DNA from: Cytophagales bacterium
GTDB taxonomy: Bacteria; Bacteroidota; Bacteroidia; Cytophagales; Cyclobacteriaceae
Direction: 5' to 3'
Length of the DNA stretch: 32,022 nt
Assembly: GCA_027317105.1 (NCBI GenBank)
Contig: DAHVFH010000209.1
Coordinates: 1-32,022, forward strand
Part shown: one piece after another, positions 1 to 7,422 of the stretch
How positions within the stretch are numbered: the stretch's first letter is position 1
How the letters are laid out: each line of letters begins with the position of its first letter
Program-made: the position numbers and the translations under genes
Notes under the pieces: model-generated
Seen by the model: the letters and a program-made list of their open reading frames with translations, nothing else
What the model was told of the DNA's origin: nothing
Databases searched by the model: none

Positions 1-268
1 GGGTAATACAATTATAATAGCCGATTCCAATAAAGGATTTGTAAATTTTATTTTTAGAAACGAGCTTTTTGAATCCGTTTAAGAACTCGTACTCCGATTG
101 AGCAGCGGGCAAGTTTAGCGGATGCTTTAATCGAATGCTGGCGGGCACAGTCTGGCTTATCAGTTCGTCTACTGATTTTGCCTTTACCGCTTTTAGCATT
201 GCATCGATTTGAAGCGCATCCGGTGCGTTGTGCCTGCTATCAAATTTTTCGGAGTAGGAAGGATTCAT
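1..268 (-). CDS. gcvP: Glycine dehydrogenase (decarboxylating), P protein, N-terminal fragment
   Basis: This is the first 89 codons of a minus-strand gene that continues beyond base 1. It encodes the pyridoxal-phosphate P protein of the glycine cleavage system, which decarboxylates glycine and passes the aminomethyl group to the lipoyl H protein. The translated start carries the family's N-terminal pattern in order: an F-x-x-RH segment (FDSRHNAP), a SVDELISQTVPASIR block near residues 31-45, and FIGIGYYNCIT at the window edge, matching the conserved FIGxGYY segment. The PLP lysine lies outside the window. The start is the ATG at 268. The spacer to ndk is built of 7-base units. The assignment is firm although only about a tenth of the gene is visible. 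Confidence 0.9.
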   Translation of the reverse strand, partial: MNPSYSEKFDSRHNAPDALQIDAMLKAVKAKSVDELISQTVPASIRLKHPLNLPAAQSEYEFLNGFKKLVSKNKIYKSFIGIGYYNCIT

Positions 269-282
269 AGATAAAAAATTAT

Positions 283-352
283 TCATTAATGGTAAATGGT
301 TAATGGTAGTCCGAAATTATTATTAACAAGTAACGGACAACGATTAACCAAT
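283..352. repeat. 7-base-period spacer between ndk stop and gcvP start
   Basis: The spacer reads in ten consecutive 7-base units in one phase. On the plus strand, four units starting with AAC (AACAAGT at 325, AACGGAC at 332, AACGATT at 339, AACCAAT at 346) run exactly up to the ndk stop codon at 353. Nearer gcvP, TAATGGT occurs at 287 and 301 with AAATGGT between them. It lies downstream of ndk and upstream of gcvP, which are both on minus. Function is unknown. Confidence 0.7.
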
Positions 353-772
353 TTAGAAACGTTCAAATTGCGAAAAGAAAAAGCTCCCTTCAATTTCAGC
401 GTTTTCATCGGAATCAGAACCGTGGATCGCGTTGGCATCAATGGATTTGGCAAACAAGGCACGGATCGTTCCGGGGGCGGCCTTCTTGGGGTCGGTAGCG
501 CCAATCAGTTTGCGAAAGTCTTCCACGGCATTTTCTTTCTCTAAAATCATGGGCACAATTGTACCGCTGCTCATGTAGCTCACCAGTTCACCATAGAATG
601 AGCGTTCCTTGTGTATCTCATAAAATTTACCCGCTAGCGCTGCGCTAAGCTGGGTTTTCTTCAGTGCCACAATTCGGAATCCTGCCTCTTCGATCATTTT
701 CATGATCGCTCCACTATTGCCTGCGCCAGTTGCATCAGGTTTAATCATCGTAAAGGTCCTTTTTCCTGCCAT
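353..772 (-). CDS. ndk: Nucleoside diphosphate kinase
   Basis: The 139-residue protein has the usual length of bacterial Ndk. The enzyme transfers the gamma phosphate of ATP to nucleoside diphosphates through a phosphohistidine. Visible hallmarks are TMIKPDA at residues 8-14 (Lys11 contacts phosphate), the Kpn-loop region GATDPKKAAPGTIR at 91-104, and the active-site NAIHGSDS block with catalytic His117. The C-terminal EIEGSFFF segment is typical of the family. The start is the ATG at 772. It is divergent from the DHH phosphoesterase gene, with a 192-base spacer between them. gcvP follows on the same strand after an 84-base spacer. No key residue is missing. Confidence 0.97.
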   Translation of the reverse strand: MAGKRTFTMIKPDATGAGNSGAIMKMIEEAGFRIVALKKTQLSAALAGKFYEIHKERSFYGELVSYMSSGTIVPMILEKENAVEDFRKLIGATDPKKAAPGTIRALFAKSIDANAIHGSDSDENAEIEGSFFFSQFERF

Positions 773-830
773 GTTCTTTGTTTTTTTAAATTATAATTGT
801 AAATCTTGAAATCACGACCTTGTCAGAAGC

Positions 831-844
831 TCTAATTAATTAGA
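831..844. repeat. 14-bp perfect palindrome in divergent ndk/DHH spacer
   Basis: TCTAATTAATTAGA is perfectly self-complementary and sits between two divergent genes, 59 bases upstream of ndk and 121 upstream of the DHH gene. It could be an operator, but in AT-rich DNA a palindrome of this size can arise by chance. Confidence 0.3.
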
Positions 845-886
845 AGATTCCTAAATCCTGATCTAAATTGCGCGCAAAAATATCAA

Positions 887-910
887 AAGAAGTTTGATTC
901 AAGAAGTTTG
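887..910 (+). repeat. Direct repeat of AAGAAGTTTG, 14-base spacing
   Basis: The 10-mer AAGAAGTTTG occurs at 887-896 and again at 901-910, an exact offset of 14 bases (twice seven), upstream of the DHH phosphoesterase start. A CATTTTTG word at 948-955, one mismatch from TAnnTTTG, could be that gene's -7 box. Regulatory meaning is unproven. Confidence 0.35.
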
Positions 911-964
911 GGGAATCGCTTCATTTTTCGTTTCCGCCATTTATCTGCATTTTTGCTGACTTTA

Positions 965-1990
965 ATGAAAAATTTAACCGACCTAAAGGCTTTGTTAGCC
1001 TCTCCCAGGAATGTGGCGATAGTGACCCACTTTAAGCCGGATGCGGATGCGCTTGGGTCTTCATTGGGCTTAGGGGGGTATTTAAAAAAGAAAGGCCACC
1101 ATGTTGATGTAATTACGCCTAGCGATTACCCGGAATTCCTTAATTGGATGGTTGGCTCAGAGGCGGTGATTGCCCTCTCGAAAAAATCAAAGGGACCTGA
1201 AATTAAATCGGCCGCTGTATTTGAAGCTGCTGAAATTATTTTTTGCCTAGACTTTTCAAACCTTAAACGGATTAACGAATTGGGTGACCTGGTCGCTAAG
1301 GCAAGGGCAGCGAAAGTAATGATCGATCATCACTTGGAACCTGAACAGTTTGCCGGATTCGAAAAATGGGACGTTACGGCAGCCTCTACTGCTCAACTTG
1401 TTTACGACCTTATCGATTCTCTTGGCGACAGGGATTTAATTGATCCACCAATTGCAAACTGCCTTTATGCAGGATTAATGACCGATACGGGTGGCTTTAG
1501 ACATAATAATACTACTGCCCGTGAATTTAAAGTGGCTGAAGAGTTAACTGCGCTAGGCGCAAACCCGAGTGAAATAGCTAGACTGGTTTATGACACAAAC
1601 TCCTTGGGCCGGCTTCGTCTTACAGGATTTGTATTAAGTCAAAAACTCACTGTGCTCCCCGAATTCCGAACGGCCTATATGACACTTTCTCAAGAAGAAC
1701 TCAAGAAATTTGATGTGCAAACTGGCGACACCGAAGGGTTGGTAAACTATGGGCTGTCTATAAAAGATGTGCAAATGTCTGTTTTAATGTACGACCGTGG
1801 TGAGGAAATCAAAATTTCTTTTCGATCTTTGGGCGCTTTTTCGGTGAACGACTTGGCGCGGAGACATTTTGAAGGCGGGGGGCATAAAAATGCTTCTGGG
1901 GGTTCTTCAAAACTATCCCTTGAACAGGCCCTAGAAAAACTTATTAAACTACTCCCGGAGTACAAAGAAAAATTAAACCTTAACTCATAA
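965..1990 (+). CDS. nrnA: DHH/DHHA1 family phosphoesterase (NrnA-like)
   Basis: The 341-residue protein belongs to the DHH-DHHA1 phosphoesterases, which include NrnA (oligoribonuclease and 3'-phosphoadenosine-5'-phosphate phosphatase) and c-di-nucleotide phosphodiesterases. Metal-binding motifs appear in order: THFKPDADALGSSLG (residues 21-35), CLDFSN near 94-99, the IDHH signature at 120-123, and MTDTGGFRHNNT near 172-183. The C-terminal DHHA1 substrate motif is GGGHKNASGG. I chose the ATG at 965; an upstream in-frame ATG at 908 would add 19 residues that lack family similarity, and a possible -7 box lies at 948-955. It heads an operon with three FKBP lipoproteins and rdgB. The substrate (nanoRNA, pAp or cyclic dinucleotide) cannot be told from sequence, so the symbol is provisional. 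Confidence 0.85.
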   Translation: MKNLTDLKALLASPRNVAIVTHFKPDADALGSSLGLGGYLKKKGHHVDVITPSDYPEFLNWMVGSEAVIALSKKSKGPEIKSAAVFEAAEIIFCLDFSNLKRINELGDLVAKARAAKVMIDHHLEPEQFAGFEKWDVTAASTAQLVYDLIDSLGDRDLIDPPIANCLYAGLMTDTGGFRHNNTTAREFKVAEELTALGANPSEIARLVYDTNSLGRLRLTGFVLSQKLTVLPEFRTAYMTLSQEELKKFDVQTGDTEGLVNYGLSIKDVQMSVLMYDRGEEIKISFRSLGAFSVNDLARRHFEGGGHKNASGGSSKLSLEQALEKLIKLLPEYKEKLNLNS

Positions 1991-1999
1991 TTTTTAACA

Positions 2000-2917
2000 A
2001 TGAAAAATTCAATTTTAGTATTCTTAATTGTCGCTTCGCTTTGTTTTGCTTGCTCCAAGGATAGGGAAACAGCCTCAGGCCAAAAATTTACAGTGCTCCG
2101 TGCAGGTGATGGAAAGAAAATCGATTCAGGCAGGTTTTTGATTATGAATTTTATGTTTAAGGATGCAAAAGATTCTGTTTGGAATGATACACGAAAAAGT
2201 GGAATTCCAATTATCATGCAAAAACAAGGGGTTATAAGACATGGCGACAAAGTTTTGGAAGTGATTAGCATGCTTACCAAAGGCGACAGTATTATGTTTA
2301 AGGTTCCCGTTGGTGATATCTTCAAGAATTCCTTCCGAACCCCTGTCCCTCCTAAAATTGATTCATCATCCTTATTCACTTTTGTCATTGGCATGAAGGA
2401 TGCAATGGATAGTGCCACATTTGCTACCTATAGAACTGAACTTATTGCCAAGCAAAATGAGAAGGCCGCTATAGAGCGTAACGTGCAATTAGCTAAAGAT
2501 ACCTTGATAATCGATGAATATTTAAAGGCCAAAAATATTAATGCCTTAAGAACTTCAGATGGTCTTCGCTATGTAATTACCAAGCCTGGAAAAGGAGCGT
2601 ATGCAATGGATGGCCAAACGGCCAAAGTAAATTATGCAGGCTATTTACTCAATGGTAAATATTTTGATACGTGCATTGAATCCTTGGCAAAAGAAAAAAA
2701 TCTATTCCAGCAGGGCCGTCCGTATGCGCCTTATGATGTAGTAGTGGGTAGAAGTCAAGTTATTTTAGGATGGCACGATGCGCTTAGGTTGATGAATAAA
2801 GGCAGCAAGATGACGGTTTATATTCCTTCTACTTTGGCTTACGGGGGGCAGAAAAGAAAAGATATTGTAGAGAACTCTATTTTGGCTTTTGATTTGGAAT
2901 TGGTTGATTTGAAGTAG
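2000..2917 (+). CDS. FKBP-type peptidyl-prolyl isomerase lipoprotein 1
   Basis: The 305-residue protein has a lipoprotein signal peptide with lipobox LCFAC (lipidated Cys18), so it should sit in the cell envelope facing the periplasm or surface. Two FKBP-like halves follow. The first (about 30-135) is degenerate. The second (about 180-305) keeps the FKBP features GKYFDT, VILGWHDAL, the MTVYIPSTLAYG strand-loop, and a closing ILAFDLELVDL strand. Because the Tyr/Phe-Asp of the active pocket survives in the second half (YFDT), this is the best candidate for an active isomerase among the three paralogues. It starts 9 bases after the DHH gene and 9 bases before the next FKBP gene, so it is co-transcribed. 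Confidence 0.87.
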   Translation: MKNSILVFLIVASLCFACSKDRETASGQKFTVLRAGDGKKIDSGRFLIMNFMFKDAKDSVWNDTRKSGIPIIMQKQGVIRHGDKVLEVISMLTKGDSIMFKVPVGDIFKNSFRTPVPPKIDSSSLFTFVIGMKDAMDSATFATYRTELIAKQNEKAAIERNVQLAKDTLIIDEYLKAKNINALRTSDGLRYVITKPGKGAYAMDGQTAKVNYAGYLLNGKYFDTCIESLAKEKNLFQQGRPYAPYDVVVGRSQVILGWHDALRLMNKGSKMTVYIPSTLAYGGQKRKDIVENSILAFDLELVDLK

Positions 2918-2926
2918 CCAAAAAAA

Positions 2927-3793
2927 ATGAAACAACTTTCGCTAGTTTTATTTACCCTCCTTTTTGGGTTATTGAGTTCATGCTTAAAAACTGACAACAC
3001 CTTGTCGCAGCAGGTTGCTCAATTTAATTCAGATACGACTGCGATAGCTAGTTTCTTGAAAGCAAATCAAATAAGTGCGACTGAGTTGTCTGGGCAAGGC
3101 GTTTGGTTTATTATCGACTCAGCAGCAAGTGGAATTCGTCCTACGTTTAGTGACACCGTGTATGTAAAGTATTCCATCAAATCGATACCGGGCAATACTG
3201 TTTTTGCTCAGGTTAACACCACAACGCTGATGACCTTAAGTGATTTCATGCAAGGGGTTCAAATCGCCATGCCACAATTTCAGAAGGGAAGCAAAGGAAG
3301 AATATTTTTACCTTCTTCGCTTGGATATGGTAATGTGGCTAATGGGAATATTCCGGCCAACTCCGTCTTAGACTTTGAGTTTCAGTTGGTCGATGTGAAA
3401 GATCACCAATTGATGATGGATACCACAGCGATAGGCACTTATCTGAGAACCAACGCTATCAATGCCTTTAAGGATCCAAGTGGTCTGCGATATACAATTC
3501 AAAGTCTTGGTTCTGGAGGCGTTCCTGCGTTGACAAACCGCGTTCAAGTGACCTACAAAGCAAAAGTTTTAAGCAATGATGTGACGGTTGTTGATCAAGG
3601 AAATTCTGTGGTGTTTCAGCTGTCGTCCTTAATTTTGGGTTGGCAGATAGGTCTGTCAATAGTGCCCGTGGGATCAACAATAACTTTATATGTTCCTTCC
3701 AGCCTGGCCTATGGCCCAAGAGGCTCGGGAACAAGTATTAAGGGCAATCAGAATATGATTTTTAATATTCAATTTCTGGGTATTAGTCAGTAA
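2927..3793 (+). CDS. Two-domain FKBP-like lipoprotein 2
   Basis: The 288-residue lipoprotein has lipobox LLSSC (Cys19). It contains two FKBP-like domains: the first (about 40-160) ends IFLPSSLGYG...IPANSVLDFEFQLVDV, and the second (about 165-288) contains LILGWQIGL and LYVPSSLAYGPRG. The aromatic-Asp pair of the FKBP active site is not kept: the equivalent of FD reads VFAQ in the first domain and VVDQ in the second. The fold seems intact, but isomerase activity is doubtful, and a folding or binding role is possible. The domain layout and an N-terminal DTTAIASFLK-type segment recurring as DTTAIGTYLR before domain 2 point to internal duplication. It is the middle of three adjacent paralogues. 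Confidence 0.85.
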   Translation: MKQLSLVLFTLLFGLLSSCLKTDNTLSQQVAQFNSDTTAIASFLKANQISATELSGQGVWFIIDSAASGIRPTFSDTVYVKYSIKSIPGNTVFAQVNTTTLMTLSDFMQGVQIAMPQFQKGSKGRIFLPSSLGYGNVANGNIPANSVLDFEFQLVDVKDHQLMMDTTAIGTYLRTNAINAFKDPSGLRYTIQSLGSGGVPALTNRVQVTYKAKVLSNDVTVVDQGNSVVFQLSSLILGWQIGLSIVPVGSTITLYVPSSLAYGPRGSGTSIKGNQNMIFNIQFLGISQ

Positions 3794-3821
3794 TGAAAAT
3801 TGAATGGCTGTGCAATGAATT

Positions 3822-4742
3822 ATGAAGAATATTTTAATTGTGTTGCTGATCAATATTCTTTTTCAGTCCTGTCTGAAGGAAAAAATCGTAACACCTCAAG
3901 CGCAATTAAAATCGGACACCACATCCATTAGTGAGTTCTTAATAAATAATAATATTACCGCCACCAAGGTGGCTGGAGGAGCTTGGTACAAAATTGATAC
4001 GGTAGCCTTGGGATTTTATCCAGTGCTTGCTGATTCGGTCATAATTTCCTTTGATACTTATCATATCGCCAGCAGCACTGAATCATTATCTTCGCTAGCG
4101 CTTATCGGAAGTTCCTCCTCGATTAAGGTCTTGCTATCCAGTTCAATCGTTGGCATTCAACTTACATTGCCAAATTTTCCGGTAGGAAGTTTCGGTGAGT
4201 TATACATTCCATCTGGCCTGGCTTTCGGTGTGAGCGGCAATGCTGATCCATCTGCCAATGCCAATTATAACATTCCACCTAATGCCAATTTGCTTTACAA
4301 AATCAAGTTATTGGGAGTGATTGGCACGCATCTAACCAATGATCAAACTTCTATTACGACCTACCTAACCTTGATTGCAGATTCTTTGAGCGCCAAATCA
4401 ATAACCGTAATTACCGACCCATCATCTGGTTTGCGATACTCAGTGGGCGGTGTGACTACGTCTTCAACATTTCCTTTGTTAAAAGATTCAGTTATACTTT
4501 CCTATTCCAGTAAAATACTGAATTCGAGTGCTTTCATTACCGCAGACACCACTGTTAAGGTTGCCCTAAATACTCAAATACCAGGCTGGAAAATTCTAAT
4601 GCCACATATTCCGGAGGGAGCCAACGCTACCTTTTATATTCCTTCTGCGTATGGTTATGGTAGTGCAGTGAGTTCTAAGATTCCAGCCAATTCTAACTTG
4701 GTGTATCAGATCAAATTGATCAAGGTGATCCATAATCCATGA
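3822..4742 (+). CDS. Two-domain FKBP-like lipoprotein 3
   Basis: The 306-residue lipoprotein has lipobox LFQSC (Cys17). Two FKBP-like halves end with LYIPSGLAFG and FYIPSAYGYG, each followed by an IPPNANLLYKIKLL or IPANSNLVYQIKLI strand. Both lack the canonical FKBP catalytic Asp region; the corresponding segments are Ser/Thr-rich. A DTTSISEFLI helix precedes domain 1 and DQTSITTYLT precedes domain 2, echoing paralogue 2. Divergence from consensus increases from gene 1 to gene 3. The last 4 bases overlap the ATG of rdgB (ATGA at 4739-4742), so translation is probably coupled. Function beyond an envelope FKBP-fold protein is not inferable. Confidence 0.82.
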   Translation: MKNILIVLLINILFQSCLKEKIVTPQAQLKSDTTSISEFLINNNITATKVAGGAWYKIDTVALGFYPVLADSVIISFDTYHIASSTESLSSLALIGSSSSIKVLLSSSIVGIQLTLPNFPVGSFGELYIPSGLAFGVSGNADPSANANYNIPPNANLLYKIKLLGVIGTHLTNDQTSITTYLTLIADSLSAKSITVITDPSSGLRYSVGGVTTSSTFPLLKDSVILSYSSKILNSSAFITADTTVKVALNTQIPGWKILMPHIPEGANATFYIPSAYGYGSAVSSKIPANSNLVYQIKLIKVIHNP

Positions 4743-5314
4743 GACTCTGCTTTGCAACAAATAACCAACACAAATTTGAGGAGGTTAAGCCTTTTCTTAG
4801 TCCAAAATTCAACCTCCTTAAATTGACTGACGTTGGTTGCCATGAAGAGCTGCCCGAAACAACGGGTACGATCGCAGGTAATTCGAAACAAAAAGCGGAC
4901 TATGTGTTTAATAAGTTTAAGATCGATTGTTTTGCTGACGATTCTGGTCTGGAGGTATTTGTGCTGAATAATTCACCGGGTGTAGATTCGGCCCATTATG
5001 CTGGGGCTCAACGGAATCATCAGGATAATATTAATCTGTTGCTTAATAACATGGAGGGAATCGATGATCGAAAGGCGCGTTTCGTTACTATTATTACGTT
5101 GATTCTGTCAGGAAAATATTTTCAGTTTGAGGGAGTGTTGGAAGGCTCTATTTTGAGTGAGCAAAAGGGAGCTGGTGGTTTCGGTTACGACCCTGTCTTT
5201 CTTCCGCAAGGATACTTAAATACGTTGGCCGAGATGACGTTGGAAGAGAAGAATAGGATAAGTCATCGCGCAAAAGCAGTACAACAGCTCGTTGATTTTT
5301 TAACAGCTGCATAA
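4739..5314 (+). CDS. rdgB: XTP/dITP diphosphatase (RdgB/HAM1 family)
   Basis: The 191-residue cytosolic enzyme hydrolyses non-canonical purine nucleotides (XTP, dITP) to monophosphates, keeping them out of DNA and RNA. Family motifs in order are FATNNQHKFEEV (residues 4-15, substrate-binding Asn and Lys), the metal-site ADDSGLEV with SPGVDSAHYAG following, the GAGGFGYDPVF block, and the C-terminal EKNRISHRAKA. Length is typical. Its ATG overlaps the stop of the third FKBP gene by 4 bases. It is the last gene of the operon that starts at the DHH phosphoesterase, so two cytosolic nucleotide enzymes flank three envelope lipoproteins. Confidence 0.95.
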   Translation: MRLCFATNNQHKFEEVKPFLSPKFNLLKLTDVGCHEELPETTGTIAGNSKQKADYVFNKFKIDCFADDSGLEVFVLNNSPGVDSAHYAGAQRNHQDNINLLLNNMEGIDDRKARFVTIITLILSGKYFQFEGVLEGSILSEQKGAGGFGYDPVFLPQGYLNTLAEMTLEEKNRISHRAKAVQQLVDFLTAA

Positions 5315-5318
5315 ATTC

Positions 5319-5378
5319 AACGCCCAAAATTGAAGACTAAATTCAATTTTGAAGCTTTAATCTGTAATTTTGAATCTA
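5319..5378 (+). repeat. TTTTGAA-type 7-base-period leader of udk, with stem-loop
   Basis: Almost the entire rdgB-udk spacer can be read in 7-base units in one phase: TTTTGAA at 5347 and again at 5368 (three units later), with GCTTTAA at 5354 and TCTGTAA at 5361 between them. Upstream, AAAATTGAA (5326-5334) and TTCAATTTT (5342-5350) form a perfect 9-bp inverted repeat around a 7-base loop. The last TTTTGAA overlaps the promoter box. The same word family precedes the NodB deacetylase and ansA genes. Confidence 0.65.
5365..5372 (+). promoter_or_regulatory. Bacteroidota -7 box (TAATTTTG) for udk
   Basis: TAATTTTG fits the Bacteroidota primary sigma -7 consensus TAnnTTTG exactly and lies 6 bases before the ATG at 5379. 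Transcription would start at or next to the start codon, giving a leaderless or nearly leaderless mRNA. I do not see a good -33 TTG element at standard spacing. Confidence 0.6.
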
Positions 5379-6002
5379 ATGAAATCCCTCACCATCGGCA
5401 TTACAGGAGGAAGTGGCTCTGGCAAAACTTTTTTTTTGCAAGGCTTATCGGCCCACTTCAAACCGTCTGAGATTTGCCTTATCTCACAAGACAATTATTA
5501 TAAGCCGCGCGACCAACAACCGCTTGATAAAAATGGCGTAAAGAATTTTGATTTGCCTGAATCCATCGAGCGAGAAATTTTCTTAAAGGATTTATTGAAA
5601 CTTAAATCTGGAAATGATGTAATCAAAAAGGAGTACACGTTTAATAATCCTTCGGTTATCCCGCTGCAATTGGAATTTAAGGCCGCTCCCATCCTCATTG
5701 TAGAAGGATTATTTGTTCAGTATTTTGAGGAGATTCGGAATGAACTTGACCTGAAAATTTTCATTGAAGCCAAAGATCATGTGAAACTAGGAAGGCGGAT
5801 TAAACGCGATCAAATCGAACGTGGCTATGATATTGATGATGTGTTGTATCGCTATCAAAATCATGTGATGCCCATCTATGAATCACTGATCGAGCCTTTG
5901 AAGCACGATGCGGATTTAGTGATTCCGAACAACAGCCATTTTGATCGCGCGTTGGAGGTGCTGAAAGGCTACTTGGAAAATATGTTGGCGGTCGGACAGT
6001 AA
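5379..6002 (+). CDS. udk: Uridine kinase
   Basis: The 207-residue P-loop kinase phosphorylates uridine (and cytidine) to UMP/CMP in pyrimidine salvage. The Walker A GITGGSGSGKT lies at residues 7-17. SQDNYYKP is the conserved uridine kinase motif contacting the nucleoside, followed by NFDLPESI. ILIVEGLF is the Walker B-like strand, and RRIKRDQIERGYDIDDVLYRY is the lid region. The start is the ATG at 5379, directly behind a TAATTTTG box; a TTG at 5370 would add three residues. A run of nine T (5429-5437) follows the P-loop codons without breaking the frame. It stands alone between rdgB and the polysaccharide locus. Confidence 0.94.
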   Translation: MKSLTIGITGGSGSGKTFFLQGLSAHFKPSEICLISQDNYYKPRDQQPLDKNGVKNFDLPESIEREIFLKDLLKLKSGNDVIKKEYTFNNPSVIPLQLEFKAAPILIVEGLFVQYFEEIRNELDLKIFIEAKDHVKLGRRIKRDQIERGYDIDDVLYRYQNHVMPIYESLIEPLKHDADLVIPNNSHFDRALEVLKGYLENMLAVGQ

Positions 6003-6079
6003 GCATTTGAAATCAATTTGAGCAAAATGAAAATTTATTTAATTGTGCATGAGCGCAAATGCTTTGGATTCAATTCTAA

Positions 6080-6121
6080 GCCTGCTTACTGCCTTCCGCC
6101 TACTGCCTACTTTTTACTTTC
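6080..6121 (+). repeat. TACTGCC-type 7-base-period leader of glycosyltransferase
   Basis: Consecutive 7-base units run through the 3' part of the udk-glycosyltransferase spacer: TACTGCC at 6087, TTCCGCC at 6094, TACTGCC at 6101, TACTTTT at 6108 and TACTTTC at 6115, ending 5 bases before the ATG at 6127. TACTTTTT (6108-6115) is one base off the TAnnTTTG box, so promoter and repeat may again coincide. Much more GC-rich than the other heptad leaders. Confidence 0.65.
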
Positions 6122-6126
6122 CCATC

Positions 6127-7422
6127 ATGCCTAAGAAAGTGCTCATCATTACCTATTATTGGCCGCCAGCGGGAGGCATTGCTGTCGTGCGATGGGTTAA
6201 GTTTGCTAAGTACCTTCGGGAATATGGCTGGGAACCATTGGTGTATACGGTTAGTAATGGAAGTTATCCCATTCTCGATGAATCCCTTTTGAAGGACGTC
6301 CCTGATAATATAACGATATTAAAACAGCCAATTTGGGAGCCGCATCACTTGTATCGCTTCTTCTCTCTAAAAAAAAACACAAGCGGACTAGCAGACATCA
6401 AGCCAAAGAATCGTGCTACCTTTTTTGAGAAAATGGCCAATTGGGCTCGAAGTAACTTCTTTATTCCGGATGCCCGTGCCTTTTGGATTAAACCCTCGGT
6501 AAGGTATTTATCAAGCTACTTAAAGTTGAATCCAGTCGATGCTATTGTCTCTACGGGCCCGCCTCACAGCGCCCACCTCATTGCATTAGCACTGAAGAAA
6601 AAATTAGGATTGCCTTGGTTAGCAGATTTCCGCGACCCCTGGACAACCATGGACTATTACAAAGAACTTTTGCTCACGAAATGGGCAGATAAAAAACATC
6701 ACCGCTTGGAAGTCGAGGTTTTGAAAGGAGCGGATTCAATAACTGTGGTTGGTAGAGGAATGAAGAAGGAATTTGAAGAAAAAAGTGGGAGGGAGGTCAA
6801 TGTTGTTACCAACGGTTATGATGAAGACGATTTTCTGAACGATGCCCCCACGCTTGATTTAGATTTTTCAATCATTCACGTAGGTACTTTTTTCGCTCGC
6901 ATTAACCCCATCAATTTATGGCAGACCTTAGCTGAATTAAAAGACGAAGGCCATCCGATGTTTTTGAAATTGAAAATTAAATTGATGGGAAGGGTTGACC
7001 CTATGGTAGTTGACGCGATCCGTAGTTTTGGATTGGAAAAGTTTTTAGAGTTGATTCCTTACCAACAACATGATCAGGCTATCAGAAATATTCGTAGCGC
7101 CCAGGTTTTGCTCATGTGTGTTTTTGAGCCAACTAAATTTGTGCTCACGGGCAAATTATTTGAATACCTGGCAACCCATCGCCCGATCTTAATGGTGGGG
7201 CCTGTGGATGGCGATGCCGCTCAGGTAATTAAGGAGACCCGGGCAGGGGAGTGCTTTTCATTCTCAGATAAAATTGAAATCCGGGCTTATCTTTTAGATT
7301 TGTATCGAAAATTTGGATCAGGCGATCTGAATTCCATAAAAAATGATTCAAGAAAACATACCCACCGTTTATTAGCAAAGCAAATGACTGATCAATTGAA
7401 TACCATTATCCCAGGATCTTGA
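6127..7422 (+). CDS. Glycosyltransferase, GT4-like (GT-B fold)
   Basis: The 431-residue protein has the two Rossmann halves of a GT-B glycosyltransferase. The N-terminal half begins KKVLIITYYWPPAGGIAVVRW, a common opening of family 4 enzymes of surface polysaccharide loci, and includes IVSTGPPHSAHLIAL. The C-terminal nucleotide-sugar half contains IIHVGTFF, a KFVLTGKLFEYLATHRPILMV block and a GDAAQVIKETRAG segment. The donor and acceptor sugars cannot be predicted. I prefer the ATG at 6127; an in-frame ATG at 6043 would translate the heptad repeat region into 28 unlikely residues. Its TGA overlaps the TTG start of the flippase gene. A run of nine A lies at 6369-6377. Confidence 0.85.
   Translation: MPKKVLIITYYWPPAGGIAVVRWVKFAKYLREYGWEPLVYTVSNGSYPILDESLLKDVPDNITILKQPIWEPHHLYRFFSLKKNTSGLADIKPKNRATFFEKMANWARSNFFIPDARAFWIKPSVRYLSSYLKLNPVDAIVSTGPPHSAHLIALALKKKLGLPWLADFRDPWTTMDYYKELLLTKWADKKHHRLEVEVLKGADSITVVGRGMKKEFEEKSGREVNVVTNGYDEDDFLNDAPTLDLDFSIIHVGTFFARINPINLWQTLAELKDEGHPMFLKLKIKLMGRVDPMVVDAIRSFGLEKFLELIPYQQHDQAIRNIRSAQVLLMCVFEPTKFVLTGKLFEYLATHRPILMVGPVDGDAAQVIKETRAGECFSFSDKIEIRAYLLDLYRKFGSGDLNSIKNDSRKHTHRLLAKQMTDQLNTIIPGS

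Noticed and set aside
283..352. Short tandem repeats considered as a CRISPR-like or VNTR array
   Set aside because: The unit is 7 bases with no conserved long repeat or spacer alternation and no cas genes nearby. Reported as heptad-periodic spacer instead.
908..964. Earlier ATG of the DHH phosphoesterase gene
   Set aside because: The 19 extra residues show no family match, and a near-consensus -7 box lies inside them, so the ATG at 965 is preferred.
5326..5350. AT-only 9-bp inverted repeat as a terminator of the rdgB operon
   Set aside because: The stem is nearly all A:T and there is no clean T run after it. It is better explained as part of the heptad-periodic leader.
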